Origin: Methylotenera sp.
Lineage (GTDB): Bacteria; Pseudomonadota; Gammaproteobacteria; Burkholderiales; Methylophilaceae
Direction: 5' to 3'
NCBI GenBank assembly: GCA_027310735.1
Contig: DAIDAH010000031.1
Span: forward strand, 1-16,035
Length of the DNA: 16,035 bases
Part shown: one piece after another, positions 6,650-14,119 of the stretch
Position numbering within the stretch: the stretch's first letter is position 1
Layout: the number at the start of each line of letters is the position of its first letter
Notes under the pieces: model-generated
What the model was told of the DNA's origin: nothing
Seen by the model: only the letters and a program-made list of their open reading frames with translations
The model's database searches: none
Made by a program: the position numbers and the translations under genes

Positions 6650-7549
6650 ATGAGTACACAACATACTCAAAGTAATAAATCTCCTATGACCTTACATAAT
6701 TTCCTCACAGTTTCTGACCATAACCGCGATGTGAGTGGAATGAAATATATCTATCCTGTCATCTCGCGTCGTGCTGGCGGTGTTTCAATAGGCATTAATC
6801 TAAATGTTAACAATGCCTGCAATTGGCGTTGTGTTTACTGCCAAGTACCCAATCTGAGCCGAGGCACGCCACCAGCAATCGAACTGGATGTTTTAGAGCA
6901 AGAGCTCCGTTCTTTTTTGAGTTATGTGCTACACGGCGGCTTTATGGAGCGCTACGTAGCGGAGCCTGATCGACATCTGAAAGATATTGCATTCTCTGGT
7001 AATGGTGAGCCGACGAGTGCAAAAGAATTTCCACAAGTTGTGCAATTGGTCGATAGGGTGTTACATGATTTTGGTCTGCTAGGTAGTAATCAACCTGATT
7101 CGATTAAAGTACGTTTGATTACCAACGGTAGTTTGATGGATAAAAAAACCATACTGGATAGTATCCGTCAGTTGGCAAAATGTAATGGTGAAGTATGGTT
7201 CAAGCTTGATGCGGGCACAAAAGAGGGTATTGCGCGCATTAATGATGTGAATCTTAATCCGCAAAGCCATATAGAAAGACTTAAAAGCTGCGCTGCAGTT
7301 TGTCCTACTTTTGTACAAACTTGTATGTTTGGGTTAGATGGTCAGCCTCCGTCGGAAGCTGATGTAGCTGCTTATATTGCACTTGTGAGTCAAGTCAAAA
7401 ATGAGATTCAGGGGGTGCATCTTTATGGATTAGCACGGCCATCTTTGCAAGCCGAGGCTGATAGATTAAGTCGTCTATCACCAGCTTGGCTTGAAGGCGT
7501 TGCACAGCGTATCCGTGAACATGGCATTACTGTATACGTCAGCCCTTAA
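6650..7549 (+). CDS. Radical SAM protein of unassigned function
   Basis: A 299-residue protein with a radical SAM core. The cluster motif is C57-NWR-C61-VY-C64, preceded by GGVSIGINLNVNNA and followed by QVPNLSRG. The FSGNGEPT stretch (115-122) is the equivalent of the GGE SAM-binding motif, and VRLITNGSLM and EVWFKLDAGTKEG are further core strands. I associate the overall style with radical SAM proteins distantly related to the COG0731 (wyosine-synthase-like) group and to activating enzymes, but no substrate can be named. No second cluster-binding cysteine set is obvious; C-terminal cysteines at about 225, 229 and 235 (SCAAVCPTFVQTC) could matter. Start is uncertain: ATG 6650, ATG 6686 and TTG 6632 are all possible and none has a good ribosome binding site. 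It follows fnr by 68 bases in the same direction and may share its transcript. Confidence 0.85.
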   Translation: MSTQHTQSNKSPMTLHNFLTVSDHNRDVSGMKYIYPVISRRAGGVSIGINLNVNNACNWRCVYCQVPNLSRGTPPAIELDVLEQELRSFLSYVLHGGFMERYVAEPDRHLKDIAFSGNGEPTSAKEFPQVVQLVDRVLHDFGLLGSNQPDSIKVRLITNGSLMDKKTILDSIRQLAKCNGEVWFKLDAGTKEGIARINDVNLNPQSHIERLKSCAAVCPTFVQTCMFGLDGQPPSEADVAAYIALVSQVKNEIQGVHLYGLARPSLQAEADRLSRLSPAWLEGVAQRIREHGITVYVSP

Positions 7550-7664
7550 TCTACTTTTAACAGAGAAAGTTAATTTTGGTTAGATCTTCGAGCGTTATCC
7601 AACTTGCACAGAGCTACTTGCTTAGATACTCTGTTGTAGTTAAACAGAATTGATGTGTGGAGGA

Positions 7665-8834
7665 TTACGCGAGTAAGCCCGCTACTGCACGTTTAAATGG
7701 TGATATGCGGCTTCCTAGGCGCAAGGCACTACTGCGCAGCAAGCGTGCTGTATGACTGTCATTTCCATAAAGCTTGGCGATGGCGTGTGTGGCAAGATAT
7801 AAAGGGCGTGTATGGCGACGGTGTGCTTGCTCGTAGCGCATAAGAAGGCTCTCAGCGGCAATATCTTTATTGGCGGCTAATGCAGCCTTTATTTCAGTAG
7901 ATAACGTTGCTATGCCTTTCAGGCCAAAATTGAAGCCGTGTGCAGTCACTGGGTGCATACCAACGGCTGCATCGCCAACCAGTGCAAAGCGCGGGCCAAT
8001 GAGTCGTTTTGAATAAACTGTGATTAATGGGTATGCATGGCGTGTTGATGTTAAGTGCATTTGCCCAAGTCTATGCTGGAAGCGTGCTGATATTTCTCGG
8101 TTAAAATCCTCTTCCTGCATTTTCATCAAGCGATCTATATCTTGCTTAGGAAGAGTAACAACCACCGATGAGCGCATACCGTTCATCGGTAAAAGTGCTA
8201 GCGTCTGACCATAGTCAAACCATTCCCATGCCGCATGCTCATGAGATACGGGATGATCCATGACGCAAACCATCATGACTTTACCAAAGTCATGCATGTC
8301 TGCCGCAATGCCCATTGCACGACGTGTTTCTGAAAAGCGGCTGTCTGCACCAACTAATAGTTTTGTTTGAATGCTTTCACTATTGTCTAGTGTAAGTTCT
8401 ACGCTATTAGCACTAGTTTTTATGGAGGTGATCTGAACCTCTGATTTTATGGTAATCATCGATGATGACTTTGCCGCATCGTAGGCAGCTTTGCGAATGA
8501 GGTGGTTAGAAATCAAATAACCTAACTCGCCTTGTGGGGTATCGCGATGATTGATGTTTAGCGAGTGTAATGATGAGCCATTGAATATACGCGCATCACG
8601 TAGAGGTGAAATTTCATTGGCATCAATACGTGCCCATAGGCCTAGCTCTTGCATCAGTTGTGCTGAGTAGTGTGTAAGTGCAATTTCACGGCCATCAAAA
8701 TCTGGTGCAGAGATTGATGTTTCTGCCTGCCGTTCCAGTATAAGGGTTTTCAATCCTGCATCGGCAAGAGACTTAGCAAAACAAAGTCCCGCTGGCCCGG
8801 CTCCTACTATTGCTACATCAACATTTATGGGCAT
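7665..8834 (-). CDS. ubiM: UbiH/UbiF/COQ6-family FAD monooxygenase, probably UbiM
   Basis: A 389-residue flavoprotein hydroxylase acting on the ubiquinone ring during its biosynthesis. It has an N-terminal Rossmann motif VAIVGAGPAGL (G11-A-G-P-A-G16), an acidic ribose-binding end at E34-R, the GREIALT segment, a VGADS motif (161-165) and the FAD-binding GDAAVGMHPVTAHGFNFGL near 287-305. The last motif, with MHPVTAHGFN, resembles the UbiM subgroup found in several proteobacteria rather than UbiI, UbiH or UbiF of E. coli; I rate that assignment as probable only. ATG 8834 is preferred to an in-frame TTG at 8846. It starts 17 bases after the fixH stop in the cbb3 oxidase cluster, so co-transcription with the oxidase is likely. 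Which ring position it hydroxylates cannot be told from sequence. Confidence 0.85.
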   Translation of the reverse strand: MPINVDVAIVGAGPAGLCFAKSLADAGLKTLILERQAETSISAPDFDGREIALTHYSAQLMQELGLWARIDANEISPLRDARIFNGSSLHSLNINHRDTPQGELGYLISNHLIRKAAYDAAKSSSMITIKSEVQITSIKTSANSVELTLDNSESIQTKLLVGADSRFSETRRAMGIAADMHDFGKVMMVCVMDHPVSHEHAAWEWFDYGQTLALLPMNGMRSSVVVTLPKQDIDRLMKMQEEDFNREISARFQHRLGQMHLTSTRHAYPLITVYSKRLIGPRFALVGDAAVGMHPVTAHGFNFGLKGIATLSTEIKAALAANKDIAAESLLMRYEQAHRRHTRPLYLATHAIAKLYGNDSHTARLLRSSALRLGSRISPFKRAVAGLLA

Positions 8835-8851
8835 AAGTCTTCGCAATACTT

Positions 8852-9121
8852 TTAATGCTGTATGGGCTTCATTCCAGTGGCAGCATGATTTCTTGCTTGT
8901 GCCGCAGGCGCAAGGCCATCCCGTTGTTCATTGAGTGTTTTATTGATCTCTATACCTTTGCGATAATAATCTTCGTCAGTTACAGGATCTGGTCGACTGA
9001 TCGCAAGATACAGCGTGATAAAAGAGGCGATGACAACGATGAGCGGGCCAGAGATGATTAGCCAAACGTGTCCAAATTTCCACCAAGGTTGTGTATCCAG
9101 TGTTTCCATTGTGAGGTCCAT
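8852..9121 (-). CDS. ccoH: Short FixH/CcoH-like membrane protein of cbb3 oxidase assembly
   Basis: An 89-residue protein with one membrane span at about residues 18-42 (VWLIISGPLIVVIASFITLY), preceded by PWWKFGH and followed by SRPDPVTDEDYYRKGIEIN. The D-E-D-Y-Y-R-K-G stretch just after the span is the conserved part of FixH/CcoH, which associates with and stabilises cbb3 oxidase during assembly in the inner membrane. Classical FixH proteins are about 150-170 residues with a periplasmic beta domain; this one ends soon after the conserved stretch, so it is a short form. Such short FixH-family proteins occur in betaproteobacteria to my knowledge. ATG 9109 (METLDT) is an alternative start, with GGA seven bases upstream. 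Location directly after ccoG strongly supports the call. Confidence 0.8.
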   Translation of the reverse strand: MDLTMETLDTQPWWKFGHVWLIISGPLIVVIASFITLYLAISRPDPVTDEDYYRKGIEINKTLNEQRDGLAPAAQARNHAATGMKPIQH

Positions 9122-9134
9122 AATTTTAATTTAA

Positions 9135-9150
9135 GCACCACTGAAGGTGC
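9135..9150 (-). repeat. Small hairpin between ccoG and fixH
   Basis: GCACC-N6-GGTGC forms a 5-bp stem in the 31-base gap between the ccoG stop and the fixH start. Minus-strand sequence after it is AT-rich but lacks an unbroken T-run, so it is not a convincing terminator. It might tune transcript stability. It is also short enough to be chance. Confidence 0.3.
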
Positions 9151-9152
9151 GA

Positions 9153-10616
9153 TTATCTTGGTACGAGAAATATAGATTTTTCAGTTACTACTTTTTGACT
9201 TTCTAAAGCCTTAACTTCAAATTTTATTTTATGCGAACCCGGTTCTGCTGAACCATCTTCGATTTTTAAGTCAACAATTAACCACCGTGATTCGGTAGGC
9301 TTGATGATGACTGTATTGTTATGCTCTTCGTCGCCCTCATTTTCCTCGTCTTGTTCAGTTTCAAGTCGCAGACCCTCAAGGCCTGTTGCGCTTAATTGAT
9401 AATGCTGTGTCTCTTCTGTGCCATTCATGATTTGCAGGCGATATACATTTTCTAGCTTACCGTCATCAGATATGCGAGACATTACGCCACGGTCACGTTC
9501 TACATCAACGCGGAAGGGAGTTCTTAACCATAAGCTGAGCAGTAAGCCTAGTACTAGCGTTGACAATATTGCAGCATAAAGCATTACTCGTGGGCGCAAG
9601 ATATGATCTAGTATTTGTTGTTTAGACCATTTGTTGGCGATGCCATGCTGGGTTGAGAACTTAACTAGACCAGGTTCGTAACCCATTTTATCCATTACTG
9701 TATCGCATACATCCGCGCATGCACCACATTGAATACATTCATATTGCAAACCTTTACGTATATCAATACCTGTTGGGCATACTTGAACGCATAAACTACA
9801 GTCAATACATGAACCTAATTCTTTGTTATTCACCTCAGCTTTACGTGAGCGACCACCACGTGGCTCACCACGCTGCTCATCATAGGTAACGATTAATGTA
9901 TCGTCATCAAACATCACGCTTTGAAAGCGGGCATACGGACACATGTACTTGCAAACTTGTTCGCGCATAAAGCCGGCATTGCCATATGTGGCAAAGCCGT
10001 AAAAGAGCACCCAAAAGGTTTCCCATGGACCTAAACTCATGTGAATAGTCAATGAGCTAAGTTCTCTAATTGGCGTGAAATATCCAACAAAAGTAAAGCC
10101 TGTCCATAATGCGAATGTAATCCAAACGAAGTGTTTTGCCGCTTTTCTACCTAATTTTTTAGCAGACATTGGTGATGCATCCAGCCTCATTCGAGCTGCA
10201 CGATCACCTTCTATTTTAGATTCAAACCAAAGGAAAATTTCTGTATATACAGTTTGTGGGCAAGTAAAGCCACACCATAAACGCCCTGCAATTGCAGTGA
10301 AGAGGAAGAGCGACAACGCTGAAATGATCAGGATAGCTGTCAGGTAAATTAAATCTTGTGGGTAAAATACCAAGTTGAATATATAGAAGCGCTTGGTTTC
10401 TAAATCAAACAACAAGGCTTGGCGTTGACCCCATTCAAGCCATGGTATGCCGTAAAAAAAGAGCTGGGTTACCCAAACCATAATCCAGCGCCATTTTGTG
10501 AATATACCAAATGTACTACGAGGGTAAATCTTTTGCTGTGCTGCGTATAGCGAGACGACGACCTCGTCTAAAGGAATCCTGGTTTCTGACTTCTTGCCGA
10601 CGAGATCTTCGCTCAT
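9153..10616 (-). CDS. ccoG: Cytochrome c oxidase accessory protein CcoG
   Basis: A 487-residue polytopic inner-membrane iron-sulfur protein needed for cbb3 oxidase assembly; homologues reduce Cu(II) to Cu(I) for the CuB site. Membrane spans lie at about 43-61, 85-110, 163-180, 195-212 and 343-364. Conserved cysteines: C115 and C119 in GRLWCGFTCPQTVYTEIF; C222 and C226 in VCKYMCPYARFQ; two ferredoxin-type clusters, C270-C273-C276-C280 and C294-C297-C300-C304. The C-terminal part (370-487) is a periplasmic immunoglobulin-like domain containing an acidic stretch around 420-433 (EQDEENEGDEEHNN). The ribosome binding site is GGAAG before ATG 10616. It follows ccoP by 58 bases in the same operon. 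Family length is typical and no key cysteine is missing. Confidence 0.96.
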   Translation of the reverse strand: MSEDLVGKKSETRIPLDEVVVSLYAAQQKIYPRSTFGIFTKWRWIMVWVTQLFFYGIPWLEWGQRQALLFDLETKRFYIFNLVFYPQDLIYLTAILIISALSLFLFTAIAGRLWCGFTCPQTVYTEIFLWFESKIEGDRAARMRLDASPMSAKKLGRKAAKHFVWITFALWTGFTFVGYFTPIRELSSLTIHMSLGPWETFWVLFYGFATYGNAGFMREQVCKYMCPYARFQSVMFDDDTLIVTYDEQRGEPRGGRSRKAEVNNKELGSCIDCSLCVQVCPTGIDIRKGLQYECIQCGACADVCDTVMDKMGYEPGLVKFSTQHGIANKWSKQQILDHILRPRVMLYAAILSTLVLGLLLSLWLRTPFRVDVERDRGVMSRISDDGKLENVYRLQIMNGTEETQHYQLSATGLEGLRLETEQDEENEGDEEHNNTVIIKPTESRWLIVDLKIEDGSAEPGSHKIKFEVKALESQKVVTEKSIFLVPR

Positions 10617-10674
10617 TAACTGCTTCCAATAATATTATTTATTACTTGTAACTACTTACTACTAACTATCAAAC

Positions 10675-11574
10675 TTACTTATGTGACAGACCCCATACAT
10701 AGGCAGCCAATACGTGAATTTGTTCCGGTGTAAATTTAGCACCCCATGCTGGCATTTGATTGGTTTTGCCTTCATTAATACGTTTGATGATTGCTGCTTC
10801 ACCTACGCCATGTAGCCAAATGTTATCTGTCAAGTTAAGAGCACCAATGGTTTGGTTACCTTTACCATCTGCACCGTGACATGCTGCACATACAACAAAT
10901 TTTTCTTTGCCTAGTAAAGCACGTGCTGAATCATGCTTGCTGCCAGATAAACTTAAAACATAGTTGGCAACATTTTTTACGTCTTCTTCGTTACCTACTG
11001 CTGCAGCCATCGGCGGCATCATACCAATACGACCATTAGTGATAGTTTCCTGAATTTTCTCAGGGCTACCACCAGCTATCCAATCGTTATCAGTAAGGTT
11101 AGGGAAGCCGCGACTACCACGTGCATCTGAACCATGACAAGCTGCACAGTTATTCATGAACAGGCGTTCACCAATGGCTTTGGCTTCTTTATCTTTTGCA
11201 AGCTCTTCTACAGGCATCGCAGCAAATCTTGCGTAAAGAGGTGCTAATGCTTTATTTGCGGCAGCAACTTCTTTGTCGTACTGATTTACTTCAGACCAGC
11301 CAAGTTTACCAGCGTAACTACCTAAGCCTGGATAGGCCGCTAAGTAGAAAAGGGCAAAGATGATTGTGATGATAAACATCCATACCCACCAACGCGGAAG
11401 TGGATTGTTCATTTCACGGATATCTTCATCCCATATATGGCCGCTAGTGTTGTCACTGTTAGCAGCCACTTTTATTTTGCTAGTCCACCACAGCAAAAGG
11501 GCGCAGCCAAAAATACCACCTAAGGCGATGACCGTGATCCACATGGGCCAAAAATTATTGATAAAGTCACTCAT
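10675..11574 (-). CDS. ccoP: cbb3-type cytochrome c oxidase subunit III (dihaem cytochrome c)
   Basis: A 299-residue membrane-anchored dihaem cytochrome that passes electrons from soluble cytochromes c to CcoO in the cbb3 oxidase. Two membrane spans are seen, about 10-30 and 62-81, separated by the WDEDIREMNNPLPRWW motif typical of CcoP. Periplasmic haem sites are C143-AA-C146-H147 and C229-AA-C232-H233. Likely axial methionines are in RIGMMPPM (near 185-189) and NQMPAWG (M274). Four-residue spacing, length and order fit the two-span form of CcoP. The ribosome binding site is AGAGGAAAA just before ATG 11574. It follows ccoQ by 36 bases and precedes ccoG by 58. Confidence 0.96.
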   Translation of the reverse strand: MSDFINNFWPMWITVIALGGIFGCALLLWWTSKIKVAANSDNTSGHIWDEDIREMNNPLPRWWVWMFIITIIFALFYLAAYPGLGSYAGKLGWSEVNQYDKEVAAANKALAPLYARFAAMPVEELAKDKEAKAIGERLFMNNCAACHGSDARGSRGFPNLTDNDWIAGGSPEKIQETITNGRIGMMPPMAAAVGNEEDVKNVANYVLSLSGSKHDSARALLGKEKFVVCAACHGADGKGNQTIGALNLTDNIWLHGVGEAAIIKRINEGKTNQMPAWGAKFTPEQIHVLAAYVWGLSHK

Positions 11575-11610
11575 TTTATTTTCCTCTATTCTTCATATTA
11601 TGAAGTTTTC

Positions 11611-11754
11611 TTAACTTTGGTCATCTTCAAAAGGCAGATTGGCGGCATCTTCAAAGTCTGATGTATTGCGATGCTGCCAAGTCCAGACCATGATGCCAAC
11701 AAATACAATGAAACTAACGACTGTAACCAATATGCGGAGTGTAGTAATTTCCAT
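11611..11754 (-). CDS. ccoQ: cbb3-type cytochrome oxidase subunit CcoQ (small)
   Basis: A 47-residue single-span protein in the gap between ccoO and ccoP, read directly from the sequence. It begins MEITTLRILV, has one hydrophobic span at about residues 6-25 ending in GIMVWTWQH, and has an acidic tail with DFEDAANLPFEDD. This pattern (span, WxWxH-type interface, then an F-D-A-A-N-L-P-F-like motif) is diagnostic of CcoQ, which stabilises the oxidase in low-oxygen conditions. The start has a good ribosome binding site (GAGAGGGAA upstream of ATG 11754). It is 46 bases after ccoO and 36 before ccoP. Its small size explains why it is easily missed. Confidence 0.93.
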   Translation of the reverse strand: MEITTLRILVTVVSFIVFVGIMVWTWQHRNTSDFEDAANLPFEDDQS

Positions 11755-11800
11755 TATGCATTCCCTCTCATGACTTTGAATTAGTAACCTAAACGTTAGA

Positions 11801-12427
11801 TTACTTCAGATGCGTACCCAAAATTTGTAGATAAGCAATTAATGCGTCTGCTTCGGTTTTACCCTTGACAGCATCCACTGCACCAGCAATATCCGCATCG
11901 GTATAAGGAACGCCTACCATACGTAGTGCTTTCATGTGAGCCGGCATTACGTCAGCATCAACAAGGTTTTTTTCTAACCATGGGTATGCAGGCATAATTG
12001 ACTCCGGTACGAGGTCACGAGGGTTATGCAAGTGAATGCGATGCCAATCATCGCTGTATCTGCCACCAACACGTGCTAGGTCAGGGCCCGTACGTTTACT
12101 ACCCCATTGGAATGGATGGTCATAAACGAATTCACCAGCAACTGAATAATGACCATAGCGCAATGTTTCTGCACGGAATGGGCGAATCATTTGTGAATGA
12201 CAGTTGTAACAACCTTCGCGCTCGTAAATGTCGCGCCCAGCAAGTTGAAGCGAAGTATATGGCTCTAAACCTTTAATCGGTTCAGTCGTTGACTTTTGGA
12301 AGAACAGTGGAACGATTTCCACTAATCCACCAAATGCCACCACTACCAAAATCAGCACAATCATTAGAAAGTTGCTGGTCTCAATTTTTTCGTGGCCGTT
12401 ACCACTTTGTGTATCATGATTTGACAT
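11801..12427 (-). CDS. ccoO: cbb3-type cytochrome c oxidase subunit II (monohaem cytochrome c)
   Basis: A 208-residue membrane-bound monohaem cytochrome c of the cbb3 oxidase. A single N-terminal span (about 20-42) precedes the periplasmic domain. The haem site is C73-YN-C76-H77 in EREGCYNCHSQMIRPF, a highly conserved CcoO signature, and M145 in SIMPAYPW is the probable axial ligand. YSVAGEFVYDHPFQWGSKRTGPDLARVGGRY is the classic CcoO segment. It relays electrons from CcoP to the haem-copper centre in CcoN. Ribosome binding site AAGGAAA precedes ATG 12427. The start is only 11 bases after the ccoN stop, so the pair is tightly coupled. Confidence 0.97.
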   Translation of the reverse strand: MSNHDTQSGNGHEKIETSNFLMIVLILVVVAFGGLVEIVPLFFQKSTTEPIKGLEPYTSLQLAGRDIYEREGCYNCHSQMIRPFRAETLRYGHYSVAGEFVYDHPFQWGSKRTGPDLARVGGRYSDDWHRIHLHNPRDLVPESIMPAYPWLEKNLVDADVMPAHMKALRMVGVPYTDADIAGAVDAVKGKTEADALIAYLQILGTHLK

Positions 12428-12438
12428 AATTTATTTCC

Positions 12439-13875
12439 TTAAGCGTGAGCTGCAACAGCTGGAATATTAGCAGTAGCTGCTTTGCCGCTGGTTGCTGTTT
12501 TAATTACATTCCACAACATAGTGCTCATGCCGCTTAGGTAAAGCAGGCCACCAATCGTACGAATGATGTAGTACGGATGTTTTGCTTTTACACTTTCTAC
12601 AAACGTGTAAGTCAATGTACCGTCAGCATTAATAGCACGCCACATTAAGCCTTCCATTACACCTGAAATCCAAAGTGCAGCGATGTAAAGTACGATACCG
12701 GTTGTCGCCAACCAGAAATGCACTTCAATTGCTTTGATGCTGTGCATTTGTTTTTGACCAAATAAACGTGGAATCATGAAGTACAGTGCACCGATCGATA
12801 CCATACCAACCCAGCCTAAAGCACCAGAGTGAACGTGACCAACAGTCCAGTCCGTGTAGTGTGAAAGTGAGTTAACGGTTTTAATTGCCATCATTGGACC
12901 TTCAAACGTACTCATACCGTAGAAGGACAATGAAACAACCAAGAAGCGCAAGATAGGGTCTGTGCGCAATTTGTGCCATGCGCCTGACATAGTCATCATG
13001 CCGTTAATCATACCGCCCCAGCTTGGAGCTAACAGAATCAATGAGAAAGCCATGCCTAATGATTGTGTCCAGTCAGGTAATGCTGTGTAGTGCAAGTGGT
13101 GAGGACCCGCCCACATGTAAGTGAAAATCAATGCCCAGAAGTGAACGATAGACAAGCTGTAAGAGTAAACAGGGCGGCCTGCTTGTTTAGGAACAAAGTA
13201 GTACATGATGCCTAAGAAGCCTGCTGTCAGGAAGAAACCTACTGCGTTGTGACCATACCACCATTGCACCATCGCATCTTGCACACCCGCATAAGCAGAG
13301 TAAGACTTCATCCAGCCTGCTGGTACTGCTGCACTGTTTACAATGTGTAATAAAGCAACTGTCAGGATAAATGCACCGAAGAACCAGTTAGCAACGTAGA
13401 TGTGTTTAACTTTACGTGTACCAACTGTACCAAAGAACACAACTGCATAAGCCACCCAAACGATTGCAATTAAGATATCAATCGGCCATTCTAATTCAGC
13501 ATATTCTTTAGCTTGTGTATAGCCTAAAGGTAAGGAGATTACGGCTGATAGAATAACTAATTGCCAACCCCAGAAGGTAAGGTTAGCTAATTTCGGTAAA
13601 AATAGGCTAACTTGGCAGGTACGTTGAACTACATAGTAAGACGTAGCGAATAAAGTAGAGCCACCAAATGCAAAAATAACAGCATTAGTGTGTAGTGGAC
13701 GTAGACGACCAAAACTTGTCCAAGGTAAACCGAGATTGAGCTCCGGCCAGCAAAGTTGAGCGGCAATGATTACGCCTACCAACATGCCAACCACACCCCA
13801 AACCACGGCCATGATAGCAAACTTCCGTATCACGTCATCGTGATACGTGGTTGATTGTGTATTTAAGAATTGCAT
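12439..13875 (-). CDS. ccoN: cbb3-type cytochrome c oxidase subunit I (haem-copper catalytic subunit)
   Basis: A 478-residue integral membrane subunit with about twelve spans that reduces oxygen to water and pumps protons at high oxygen affinity. Ligands are all visible, each two residues offset from the Pseudomonas stutzeri structure: H62 (RPLHTNAV) and H349 for haem b, H347 for haem b3 (in GHVHSG), H209 (WWYGHNAV), H259 and H260 (AGPHHLHY) for CuB, and Y253 (FTYMW), the cross-linked tyrosine of C-family oxidases. E325 in STFEGPMMA is also conserved. The ribosome binding site is GGGGGGA upstream of ATG 13875. It is the first gene of the ccoNOQP-ccoG-fixH-ubiM cluster, with a perfect FNR box about 83 bases upstream. 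Confidence 0.98.
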   Translation of the reverse strand: MQFLNTQSTTYHDDVIRKFAIMAVVWGVVGMLVGVIIAAQLCWPELNLGLPWTSFGRLRPLHTNAVIFAFGGSTLFATSYYVVQRTCQVSLFLPKLANLTFWGWQLVILSAVISLPLGYTQAKEYAELEWPIDILIAIVWVAYAVVFFGTVGTRKVKHIYVANWFFGAFILTVALLHIVNSAAVPAGWMKSYSAYAGVQDAMVQWWYGHNAVGFFLTAGFLGIMYYFVPKQAGRPVYSYSLSIVHFWALIFTYMWAGPHHLHYTALPDWTQSLGMAFSLILLAPSWGGMINGMMTMSGAWHKLRTDPILRFLVVSLSFYGMSTFEGPMMAIKTVNSLSHYTDWTVGHVHSGALGWVGMVSIGALYFMIPRLFGQKQMHSIKAIEVHFWLATTGIVLYIAALWISGVMEGLMWRAINADGTLTYTFVESVKAKHPYYIIRTIGGLLYLSGMSTMLWNVIKTATSGKAATANIPAVAAHA

Positions 13876-13957
13876 TTAGTTCCCCCCATAGTACTTAATA
13901 GATGATTCTTTGTGAGTTTCACACGTGACATATTGCCGCACCACGCTAAAAGTCCAT

Positions 13958-13971
13958 TTGATACAAATCAA
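13958..13971 (-). promoter_or_regulatory. FNR box of ccoN promoter
   Basis: TTGAT-ACAA-ATCAA is a perfect match to the FNR consensus, and the only one in this divergent region. If it activates at -41.5 the ccoN start would be at 13923, leaving a 47-base leader before ATG 13875. The -10 expected at 13930-13935 (CAATAT on the minus strand) is weak, as is common in promoters that rely on an activator. FNR or its homologue FixK controls cbb3 operons in many proteobacteria. Confidence 0.88.
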
Positions 13972-13988
13972 ACCACATGCAAATATGC

Positions 13989-14017
13989 TTATTTTCTGGG
14001 CTTGACTCAGAAAATAA
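13989..14017. repeat. Perfect 10-bp inverted repeat upstream of ccoN
   Basis: TTATTTTCTG (13989-13998), 9-base spacer, CAGAAAATAA (14008-14017). The centre, 14003, is about 80 bp upstream of the predicted ccoN start. No T-run follows on either strand, so it is unlikely to be a terminator, and there is no gene ending here for it to close. An operator for a dimeric regulator is the best guess; I do not recognise the sequence. Confidence 0.6.
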
Positions 14018-14033
14018 ACATATTCAGTAGCGG

Positions 14034-14054
14034 TTACCCCATGTAGGTGGGTAA
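14034..14054. repeat. TTACCC / GGGTAA inverted pair
   Basis: TTACCC (14034-14039) and GGGTAA (14049-14054) are perfect inverted copies separated by 9 bases. Same spacer length as the palindrome next to it, but unrelated sequence. Short arms mean chance is possible. Confidence 0.35.
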
Positions 14055-14119
14055 ATTTAGTAGTATGGAGACAAGTTTCTTTGCGCAACTTACTACAAAT
14101 TTGTATCCGCGAATTATAG

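Noticed and set aside
7608..7634. ACAGAG...CTCTGT inverted pair between the convergent radical SAM and ubiM genes, considered as terminator
   Set aside because: Stem of only 6 bp with a 15-base loop and no T-run on either strand; I see no convincing terminator in this gap.
10621..10674. Repetitive-looking AGTTAGTAGTAAGTAGTTA-like stretch between ccoP and ccoG
   Set aside because: Short AT-rich near-repeats with no regular period or clear hairpin; judged low complexity.
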